Part shown: positions 8,322 to 14,625 of the stretch, in pieces | How the letters are laid out: each line of letters starts with the position of its first letter | How positions within the stretch are numbered: position 1 is the first letter of the stretch | Assembly (NCBI GenBank): GCA_900770275.1 | Contig: CAAGJS010000363.1 | Coordinates: forward strand, 1 to 19,973 | Direction: 5' to 3' | From: Erysipelotrichaceae bacterium | Lineage (GTDB): Bacteria > Bacillota_I > Bacilli_A > Erysipelotrichales > Erysipelotrichaceae | DNA length: 19,973 nt | Program-made: the position numbers and the translations under genes | Notes under the pieces: model-generated | Told to the model about the DNA's origin: nothing | The model's database searches: none | Seen by the model: the letters and a program-made list of their open reading frames with translations, nothing else

Positions 8322-8346
8322 AGAAAAAGAAGCCTCTGCAGGCTCC
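8322..8346 (-). terminator. Terminator or attenuator between SSB-like gene and polA
   Basis: Directly after the stop of the SSB-like gene, a 7-bp stem (8340-8346 with 8329-8335, one G-T pair) closes the loop GCAG and is followed on the minus strand by TTTTT (8324-8328). It sits only about 20 bases upstream of the polA start, with the polA ribosome site just beyond the T tract. I see no promoter between it and polA. Confidence 0.75.
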
Positions 8347-8838
8347 TCAGTCTTTCTGTGGAACAATGCCCATCCGCTTGGACATGGACGTATGTCTCTG
8401 TTCCTTCTTATGTCCCAGAAGGAAGAGACCCGTCGCCGTAATGGACAGCTCCGGCCGTCCCTCCGGATAACGGTCATTCTTGCGCAGATATGCTTTCCCC
8501 TGCACCAGAACACGATCCCCTTCCGTGAACTCAAAAGCCTCATCTGCACGCCAGTCGCTGGCCGTATAGGAAATGACGTCAACGCTCGTCCCGTCAATTT
8601 CCGTCGAATGCGAACGTACCCGGGCACCGGTTTCATTCAGCATCGTCGAAACCTTGCGATCCCTGCCGCGAACCGTCACCTGACCGAACGCCATCTTCCC
8701 GCTGCCATCATTGCGCAGATCCGTCCGAACCCTTGCAACACCGTCAGCTTCGATTGTGCCAATGACAGTCACATAGTAGCAAATCACTTTGCCCTCACTG
8801 TCACGGATGGTGTCAAATGAGAAATAATCCTTTACCAT
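8347..8838 (-). CDS. Divergent single-stranded DNA-binding-like (OB-fold) protein
   Basis: A 163-residue protein that I only partly recognise. Its layout resembles a single-stranded DNA-binding protein: a first strand CYYVTVIGTI (~20-29), a central segment GKMAFGQVTVRGRDR (~47-61), a VDVISYTASDW strand (~86-96) where SSB has its conserved 'FINC..W' strand, then FTEGDRVLVQGKAYLRK (~103-119) like the SSB 'KG..V.V.G.L' motif, ending in a SITATGLFLL strand (~131-140). The tail lacks the usual acidic SSB tip and ends in QKD. The position next to polA supports a nucleic-acid role. It is probably not the essential SSB. The ribosome site is weak (AGGT six bases before the ATG). Start and function are moderately uncertain. 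Confidence 0.55.
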   Translation of the reverse strand: MVKDYFSFDTIRDSEGKVICYYVTVIGTIEADGVARVRTDLRNDGSGKMAFGQVTVRGRDRKVSTMLNETGARVRSHSTEIDGTSVDVISYTASDWRADEAFEFTEGDRVLVQGKAYLRKNDRYPEGRPELSITATGLFLLGHKKEQRHTSMSKRMGIVPQKD

Positions 8839-8874
8839 AAATACCTGTACCGTTTCTGCAGATTATCCTTCTGC

Positions 8875-9954
8875 CTAGCTGTCTGTACCGCTGTCCGTAT
8901 CAGCGGATTCATCAGTTGTTTCTGTTGTTTCTGTTGTTTCGGATGTATCACCTGAAGAAGACGAAGGAGTCTGAGGCCGATCCTCAACCATGGACTGCAG
9001 AACACTCAGATTCTCATACATGATTGAGACATAGTCCCTGCCTTCCGTTTCCTGATCCGAAGTCAGGCTCGAAAGGTTGCTTAATTCAACCCGCGTCAGA
9101 CCAAGATCCGTCTCAATCTGATTGAACAGATCAATCATATCCTGCGTCATATTCGGCTCATACACAATATATTTCACGCCATCGGTCTTGATCCGATCCT
9201 CGATCGCCGCCAGCTGCCGGCTGTCCGGAAGAACACCATACTTCGACAGCACCACCGGATACACCTGAAACCCATACGTCTTCTGCCAGCTGCCAAAACT
9301 GTTGGACATCGAAACAAAACGAATCATCTGATTGTTCGTATCAAGACTTGTCGCCAGCGCCTGATACTGCGCATCGATATTGATCAGATCCGTCTCCAGA
9401 CTCTTAAAGTTCGTATCAAACACCGAAGAATATTCCGAATAGGTCTGCTTCAGCCAGTCACGCACATTCTTCGCCATCGACAGCATCGCAATCGGATCCA
9501 GCCACAGATACAGATCCTGACTGTCCATGTCAATACTGTCAAATATCTCCCCGTCATAGTACGGTGACTCCACAAACAGCGAAGAATCGCCAGGCATTGC
9601 TTCCGTATAACGCTGATTGTCATAGACAGCGTTCAGAATCGAAAGATCCTGCTGACTGCTCACATGCGCTGCAATTTCCTGATCATAAACTGTCAGATAC
9701 GGCTCCAGCTGACCGATATGGAAGAAGATTGCCGAACGATCCAGAATCTCCTGATAATTATCCACAACCGTAGACTTCTGCACAATCGTATCCGTCTGCA
9801 CCGACTCTGCCGTAATCACGCCGCCGCCAAGTCTCTGAAGAAGATAGCCCACCGGATAAACCGAATAAGCAGCTTCCGTCTTCACCGCCGCACAGCCGCT
9901 CAGGGAAATGCTCAGCAGAACGACTGCCAGCAAACAGCGGAACCATTTCTGCAT
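8875..9954 (-). CDS. ZnuA/TroA-like substrate-binding lipoprotein lacking metal histidines
   Basis: A secreted lipoprotein of 359 residues with a signal peptide ending in lipobox LSGC (Cys21). The fold looks like the cluster A-I (ZnuA/TroA) binding proteins of metal ABC importers: IFFHIGQLEPYL (76-87), a DLYLWLDPIAML segment (147-158) matching DPHxWLDP, a SFGSWQKTYGF segment (219-229) matching HDAFGY..YG, and KYIVYEPNMT (261-270) matching the FTEPQ strand. The three ligand histidines of the family are not there: Tyr149 and Ser/Asn residues replace them, and only two His occur in the whole protein. A Ser/Thr/Glu/Asp tail ends the chain. The ATG at 9954 has GGGAGG (9961-9966) in front. An in-frame ATG at 9984 would lie upstream of the predicted transcription start. 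No permease or ATPase partner is adjacent. Confidence 0.75.
   Translation of the reverse strand: MQKWFRCLLAVVLLSISLSGCAAVKTEAAYSVYPVGYLLQRLGGGVITAESVQTDTIVQKSTVVDNYQEILDRSAIFFHIGQLEPYLTVYDQEIAAHVSSQQDLSILNAVYDNQRYTEAMPGDSSLFVESPYYDGEIFDSIDMDSQDLYLWLDPIAMLSMAKNVRDWLKQTYSEYSSVFDTNFKSLETDLINIDAQYQALATSLDTNNQMIRFVSMSNSFGSWQKTYGFQVYPVVLSKYGVLPDSRQLAAIEDRIKTDGVKYIVYEPNMTQDMIDLFNQIETDLGLTRVELSNLSSLTSDQETEGRDYVSIMYENLSVLQSMVEDRPQTPSSSSGDTSETTETTETTDESADTDSGTDS
8916..8942. repeat. 9-bp tandem repeat in lipoprotein tail
   Basis: Three head-to-tail copies of ttgtttctg, the last with one mismatch, lie inside the 3' end of the lipoprotein gene. They encode the Thr/Glu repeat of its acidic tail. Copy number could vary by slippage without changing the frame. 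Confidence 0.85.
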
Positions 9955-9983
9955 CACAATCCTCCCTATACTCTGACGGAGCA

Positions 9984-9992
9984 ATTATAGCA
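9984..9992 (-). promoter_or_regulatory. Extended -10 promoter for the ZnuA-like lipoprotein
   Basis: On the minus strand TGCTATAAT is a perfect -10 box with the TGn extension, and it contains the TAA stop codon of the upstream ABC gene. No good -35 is visible, which is tolerated for extended -10 promoters. Transcription would start near 9977, giving a ~23-base leader that carries the GGGAGG site. Confidence 0.5.
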
Positions 9993-11733
9993 CACTGCCA
10001 TCTTCTACCCGGTCCGGGAACTGATATTGGTAGAGCTGATAATACATCCCCTTCTGCTTCAGAAGCTGATCACTCGTCCCCCGTTCCTGAATGCCATCCC
10101 TGGTGATCACAAGAATCTCATCCGCCTTCCGGATGGTGCTCAGACGGTGCGCCACCACGAGCACCGTCCGGCCCTTGCTCAGCTCATCGAGCTGGCCCTG
10201 AATCAGCATCTCGGTGGCATTGTCCAGCGCCGAGGTCGCCTCATCAAGAATCAGAATCTGCGGATTTTTCAGAAAGACACGGGCAATCGAGATGCGCTGC
10301 CGCTGTCCGCCCGACAGGTGCACACCCCGCTCCCCCACATTGGTATCGTAGCCATGCGGCATCGCGAGAATATCTTCATGAATGTCTGCCTTTTTCGCCG
10401 CTTCAATGATTTCTTCATCACTTGCATCCGGGCGGCCATAGGCAATGTTCTCCTTCACCGTTCCATTGAACAGAAACACATCCTGGGCAACGATGCCGAT
10501 ATTGCGGCGCAGCGACCTGCGCGTCATATGACGGATATCAATGCCATCGATGGCAATTTCACCCGAATCAATTTCATAGAAGCGCGGAATCAGATTGCAA
10601 ATGGTCGTCTTTCCTCCGCCGCTTGGACCGACAAGTGCTTCATTATGCCCCGCCTCAATGTGCATGTTCATATGTGAAATGACATGTCTGCCCGTCGACT
10701 CCTGACTCTGATAGTGGAACGAAACATCCTTGAAATCGATCGTCCCCTTCAGCCGGCCAACATCCACGGCGTCTGGCGCATCTTCCTCTTCCGGAAGATT
10801 CATGATCTCCTCAAAGCGGGCATAGCCGCTCATACCATCCGCAATCTGTTCATACGTATCAACCAGTTTCTTGATCGGCGTCAGGAACATGGAGATATAC
10901 AGCAGATAGGCGACGAAGTCACCCGCCGTAATCCGCCCCTGAAAATAGAAACGGCCCCCGAAGATGATCACCACCACGTACATCATGTCCGTAAAGTAGA
11001 TCATCCCCGAATTGAACGCCGCCAGATACTTGTAGGAACGCGAGCGGGCAGCGATGTAGCGCTGATTGGCCGCATCGAACTTCTCCATCTCCCGATCCAC
11101 TTCATCATAAGCCCGCGTCACCCGCACACCGGCGATTGACGTCTCCGTCTCCCCGTTGATTTCACCGATCTCAACACGGTTCTGACGAAACGCCTCCAGC
11201 TGCCCCTTGCGGATCAGAATCACAAAGATCACCGCCACCGGCAGACAGCAGTACACAATCAGTGTCAGACTCCCGTTGATTCTTGCGAGCATTACTGCAC
11301 TGACTGTTAACATCACCACGGACGTAAAGATGTTCTCAGGTCCATGGTGTGCCATCTCACTGATTTCCTGCAGATCATTGGTAATCCGCGACATGATCGA
11401 ACCCGTCTTATGATCATCAAAGAACGAAATCGGAAGACCTTCAATATGGCGGAACAGATCCCGCCGCATATCCGCCTGCAGACGCACACCCATAATGTGG
11501 CCCCAGTAATTGATCACAAGATTCAGAGCAAGCTTTACAAGATAGATGACCAGAAGACCCCAGCTCCAGCGCACCATCATCGCCCAGTTGCCCTGCGGCA
11601 CATAGGTATTGATCATGTTTCGCACAATCATCGGCATGAACTCATCCGCAAGCCCCACCAGAAACGCGCAGAAAAGATCCAGCGCCATCAGCTTCCAGTG
11701 CGGCTTAAAATACTTTGCAAATCTTCTGACCAT
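9985..11733 (-). CDS. ABC exporter half-transporter (fused membrane and ATPase domains)
   Basis: A 582-residue ABCB/MdlB-type protein that probably acts as a homodimer to export a lipid, drug or peptide; the substrate cannot be told. Residues ~1-310 carry about six membrane segments with the coupling regions typical of type I exporters. The ATPase domain follows with Walker A GPSGGGKT (369-376), Q-loop AQDVFLF, signature LSGGQRQR (473-480), Walker B ILILDE (493-498), D-loop SALD and H-loop His529. The ATG at 11733 is chosen because AAGGGGA lies seven bases upstream. A TTG six codons earlier is possible but would swallow that site. No second half-transporter is next to it. It sits between radC and the lipoprotein; a link to the latter is not shown, because exporters do not use binding proteins. 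Confidence 0.93.
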   Translation of the reverse strand: MVRRFAKYFKPHWKLMALDLFCAFLVGLADEFMPMIVRNMINTYVPQGNWAMMVRWSWGLLVIYLVKLALNLVINYWGHIMGVRLQADMRRDLFRHIEGLPISFFDDHKTGSIMSRITNDLQEISEMAHHGPENIFTSVVMLTVSAVMLARINGSLTLIVYCCLPVAVIFVILIRKGQLEAFRQNRVEIGEINGETETSIAGVRVTRAYDEVDREMEKFDAANQRYIAARSRSYKYLAAFNSGMIYFTDMMYVVVIIFGGRFYFQGRITAGDFVAYLLYISMFLTPIKKLVDTYEQIADGMSGYARFEEIMNLPEEEDAPDAVDVGRLKGTIDFKDVSFHYQSQESTGRHVISHMNMHIEAGHNEALVGPSGGGKTTICNLIPRFYEIDSGEIAIDGIDIRHMTRRSLRRNIGIVAQDVFLFNGTVKENIAYGRPDASDEEIIEAAKKADIHEDILAMPHGYDTNVGERGVHLSGGQRQRISIARVFLKNPQILILDEATSALDNATEMLIQGQLDELSKGRTVLVVAHRLSTIRKADEILVITRDGIQERGTSDQLLKQKGMYYQLYQYQFPDRVEDGSVL

Positions 11734-11753
11734 CTTCGCTTCCCCTTGCAATG

Positions 11754-11759
11754 ATTATA
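11754..11759 (-). promoter_or_regulatory. Possible -10 box for the ABC exporter
   Basis: A perfect TATAAT lies in the 33-base region between the radC stop and the exporter gene. No convincing -35 or TGn extension is present. Transcription from it would start just ahead of the AAGGGGA ribosome site and give a very short leader. Confidence 0.35.
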
Positions 11760-11784
11760 TCCGCCAGGCGAAGAAGTATAGGAA

Positions 11785-12483
11785 TTATCGCCCAGGCGTA
11801 AGCGCCTCAATCAGCCCCTGCCGCGCAAAGCTCATACAGCCATTACGGGTAACGATGATATGGTCCACCACCTTCACCCCGATTAACATGCCGCTCATGA
11901 TGATGCGCCGCGTCATCTCCATATCCTCCTTGCTGGGCTCCAGGGTGCCGCCCGGGTGATTATGAACCAGAATCACGCTCATGCACGCATATTTCACCGC
12001 CTGGCGCATGATGTCCTTGGGCGAAACCAGCGACGACTGCGTCGTACCGATAAACAGCGTCTGTGCCTTCAGAATATGGTTTGCCGTATCCAGAAACAGA
12101 ACCATGAACCGCTCCTGTTCTTCCGAGCCGATCTTCTGCTGCAGCCACTCATACACCGTCTCCGGGCTGCGCACCACATCCTGGCTCAGCGTCTGCTCAA
12201 AGGCAACTCTCCTTGCCAGTTCCAGACTGCTCAATAACTCCAGCGCCTTCACCTGCGAAATGCCGGGAATCGCATCCAGCTCCGCAATATCGAGACTCCC
12301 AAGGCCGCAGATGCCCTCCGCCTTTGCCAGCACGTGGTCCGCAACTTCAAGTGCCGAATGCCCCTTTGTTCCACACCGGATCAAAATGGCCAGCAGCTCC
12401 CGGTTGCTCAAAGATTCGACCCCATAGCGCAGCCCCTTCTCGCGCGGCCGCTCTTCCAGAGGAATTGATGTCACTTTACTCAT
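11785..12483 (-). CDS. radC: RadC-family JAB/MPN domain protein
   Basis: A 232-residue RadC (UPF0758) protein. The N-terminal half has the usual ERPREKGLRYG and LSNRELLAILIRCGTKG segments and a helix-hairpin-helix-like GISQVKALELLSSLELARR stretch (~74-92). The C-terminal half carries the JAMM metal motif HNHPGGTLEPSKED (174-187; His174, His176, Asp187), with Glu124 as the likely upstream acid. The common HNHPSGDPxPS is altered to HNHPGGTLEPS, with the metal ligands kept. Family members were once linked to DNA repair, but the biochemical role is still unsettled. Ribosome site AAAGGAG stands eight bases before the ATG. It is separated from the PASTA gene by a terminator, and I see no clear promoter in front of it. 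Confidence 0.95.
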   Translation of the reverse strand: MSKVTSIPLEERPREKGLRYGVESLSNRELLAILIRCGTKGHSALEVADHVLAKAEGICGLGSLDIAELDAIPGISQVKALELLSSLELARRVAFEQTLSQDVVRSPETVYEWLQQKIGSEEQERFMVLFLDTANHILKAQTLFIGTTQSSLVSPKDIMRQAVKYACMSVILVHNHPGGTLEPSKEDMEMTRRIIMSGMLIGVKVVDHIIVTRNGCMSFARQGLIEALTPGR

Positions 12484-12540
12484 AACTTTTTCTCCTTTCT
12501 GCCTTTTTCATAGCCGGAAAGGAGCCGATTCCCTCATCCA

Positions 12541-12577
12541 TTAAAAAGAAACCTGAGGATTTTTTTACCTCAGGTCT
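12541..12577 (-). terminator. Terminator of the envelope operon
   Basis: On the minus strand an 8-bp perfect stem (12568-12575 with 12551-12558), extendable by an A-T and a G-T pair, closes a 9-base A-rich loop. It is followed by TTCTTTTTAA. It lies about 30 bases after the stop of the PASTA gene and insulates radC from it. Confidence 0.85.
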
Positions 12578-12606
12578 CTATCATTCAGCAGTTCTCATTT
12601 ATTTGA

Positions 12607-14613
12607 TCAACCATTGCCGCTGGGTTCCCCATACGTCACAACGATCTGCGTCTTCACATTCAGGGAATCCCCCGCATTGACCGGCGTCCCATCTGCCGTC
12701 GCCATCGACACAAAGCCATACGTCGGCGCACTCGTCGATTTCACGAACGAAATGTTATAGAATCCCGCATTGTTGAACTCCGTCGTCATATAGCTGATCA
12801 TTTCCGCATTCTGATTCGTAGAGCCAACATAGAGGCCGTTATAGCGGAAGCTCGGTACCGTGCCCATCACAACCGGCTCCGGCCCCTTCGAGTACGTCAG
12901 CGTAATTGCCGTCGAAGCCTTCACCTTCGTTCCTGCCGCAATCGACTGGCCAATGACAACACCTGCCGCCTTATCACTGTAATCCGGCTGCTCCACCAGG
13001 GTCACTGACAGACCCGCATTGGCAAGCTGAGTCTGCGCCGCATCTTTGTCCTTACCGACAACGTTATCAACCGTCACATACTTGCCAATGGATACCTGGC
13101 AGGCAATGGTCTTACCGCTGATCGAACAATCCGATACCATCAGTCCTTCCGCAACCGTACTGCTCTCCACATCCGTCTTCGTCACACTGTAGCCATTGGA
13201 ACGCGCCGTCGCCGATGCCGCATAGAGGCTGCTCCAGGATTGTCCCGCTTTCGCAGCCGAACCCGGATCCCAGGTATAGGCACCTCTGGAAACCTGACAG
13301 TTGATCGAAGCCCCTGTCGAATAGGTACCCGTATCATTGGAGATCAGACTGCCCGAAGCCACCGAATCACTGTACGCATAGCTCACATTGCCAAGCGAAA
13401 GCCCAAGCGAACTCAGATAGGTGCGGAAGCTGTCCAGCGTCTTTCCGGCATAGCTTGTAACAGTCACCTTCCTGCCAACCGCAACCTCAGCCGTAATCGC
13501 TGTCCCCGGATTCACGGATCCCGAAACATTCTGCGAAAGAATGGTCCCCGCCGCCTTGTCGCTTTCCACTTCCTTATAGGTCACAGACAGCTTCGCCGAA
13601 CTGTTATACTTCGCGTTGACTGCGGAAATGAAATTATCCAGATCCGTCTTCGTCTTACCGGTAAAGTCCGTCACATCCACCTTGCCGACCGAAACCTCAA
13701 ACGTCACCGAACCGCCGCTGGAAATCGTTCCCGAAGAAGGATTCTGACTCACGATCACACCCGCATTCGAAGTACTGTAGATCTCATGATACACGGCCTT
13801 CAGACCATTATTGCTGATCCAGGTGTCCGCCTCCTTGCGCGTCTTGCCAACATAGTTCACAACGTCCAGCGCCTTGCCCGAAGACAGCGTAATCGTAATT
13901 GTCGATCCCGCCTTGACCGTTGTACCGGCCTTGACACTCTGCGAAATGAAGGCGCCCTTCGCGACCGTCGAGCTTGCCTCATTGACAAACTTCAGAGTCA
14001 CCCCGTTCGTCACACCCCATGCCTGCATATTCTTGTAGGAATAGGTGGAAAAATCAGGGACCGTAATTTCCGCAGAAGAAGAATCGCCGCCCGTCGCAAA
14101 GGTAATCGTAATTTCATCCGAACGCTTCACCTCTGTCCCGGCTTCCACGCTTGCCTTCAGAAAGCTGCCCGCCTCCACACTGTCATCTTCCGCAAAGGCA
14201 TAGCTCACATTGGTAAAGCCATTCTCCTCAAACCACTTTTCGATTTCTTCTCTGCTCATCTTCGAACAGTCAGGGAATGTAAATGCCGCATCCGGATCCT
14301 TGCCTGAAGAAAGAATAACTTCCAGCACCGCATCCTTCTCAAGAAGCTTCCCGGCCGCAATGCTCTGAGAAATCACCCCATCTTCCGCAACATCCTCATC
14401 AAAGTCATAGCTGAAGGAATAGCGGCTCGAAGAAATCTTATTATCCTCAGCCCAGGTCTCAACATCCGACTTCGTCTGTCCCGAAAAATCAGGGACCTTA
14501 ACTTCCGGATCCTTCACTGTCTGAACATAGTACACCGTCGTCCCAACGGCCGCCCCGCCAAGAGCAAGCGCAACTCCCAAAAGTATTTTCGTTTTCGCGT
14601 AAAGTTCAATCAT
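12607..14613 (-). CDS. Membrane-anchored multi-PASTA protein without kinase domain
   Basis: A 668-residue protein with a short cytoplasmic N-terminus, one membrane segment (~9-30) and an outer part built almost wholly of PASTA-like repeats. By eye these run at ~38-104, 110-175, 183-246, 248-310, 311-380, 381-443, 444-510 and 512-576, with a more divergent one at 584-662. Typical repeat marks are VPDFSG/VVNYVGK starts, mid-repeat 'GxVxSQSxxAGT' turns and 'xITITLSSGK' ends. PASTA domains usually occur in PrkC/Stk kinases and PBP2x-type transpeptidases, where they sense or position on peptidoglycan. Here no enzyme domain is present. Ribosome site AAGGAG overlaps the stop of the preceding gene, which is only 12 bases away, so the two are likely co-translated. 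The exact role is unknown; a wall-binding adaptor is my inference. Confidence 0.88.
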   Translation of the reverse strand: MIELYAKTKILLGVALALGGAAVGTTVYYVQTVKDPEVKVPDFSGQTKSDVETWAEDNKISSSRYSFSYDFDEDVAEDGVISQSIAAGKLLEKDAVLEVILSSGKDPDAAFTFPDCSKMSREEIEKWFEENGFTNVSYAFAEDDSVEAGSFLKASVEAGTEVKRSDEITITFATGGDSSSAEITVPDFSTYSYKNMQAWGVTNGVTLKFVNEASSTVAKGAFISQSVKAGTTVKAGSTITITLSSGKALDVVNYVGKTRKEADTWISNNGLKAVYHEIYSTSNAGVIVSQNPSSGTISSGGSVTFEVSVGKVDVTDFTGKTKTDLDNFISAVNAKYNSSAKLSVTYKEVESDKAAGTILSQNVSGSVNPGTAITAEVAVGRKVTVTSYAGKTLDSFRTYLSSLGLSLGNVSYAYSDSVASGSLISNDTGTYSTGASINCQVSRGAYTWDPGSAAKAGQSWSSLYAASATARSNGYSVTKTDVESSTVAEGLMVSDCSISGKTIACQVSIGKYVTVDNVVGKDKDAAQTQLANAGLSVTLVEQPDYSDKAAGVVIGQSIAAGTKVKASTAITLTYSKGPEPVVMGTVPSFRYNGLYVGSTNQNAEMISYMTTEFNNAGFYNISFVKSTSAPTYGFVSMATADGTPVNAGDSLNVKTQIVVTYGEPSGNG
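12628..14502 (-). repeat. Array of about nine PASTA-like repeats (coding)
   Basis: The extracellular part of the PASTA gene is a tandem array of ~60-70-codon units. Units 1-5 and 8 are clear; 6, 7 and 9 are divergent. Unit 7 lacks the usual start motif and units 6-7 carry the Cys-containing strands INCQVSRG and IACQVSIG. The DNA is not near-identical between units, so the array is old rather than recently expanded. Confidence 0.7.
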
Positions 14614-14625
14614 CCGCCCGGCTCC

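Noticed and set aside
9955..9984. Upstream in-frame ATG for the ZnuA-like lipoprotein (ten extra residues)
   Set aside because: It overlaps the predicted -10 box, has no ribosome site, and lengthens the signal peptide N-region; the ATG at 9954 has GGGAGG at good spacing.
11734..11751. TTG start for the ABC exporter six codons upstream
   Set aside because: The AAGGGGA ribosome site lies inside this extension and fits the ATG at 11733.
11764..11798. Two copies of CCAGGCG on either side of the radC stop
   Set aside because: Seven-base copies, one within radC codons, with no hairpin or T tract; likely chance.
11785..12483. radC as a sign of a mobile element or island
   Set aside because: The gene is a normal chromosomal RadC, with no integrase, tRNA, direct repeats or base-composition change around it.
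12484..12550. Possible radC promoter or regulatory RNA
   Set aside because: No -35/-10 pair with acceptable spacing and no conserved RNA structure could be seen; only the radC ribosome site is supported.
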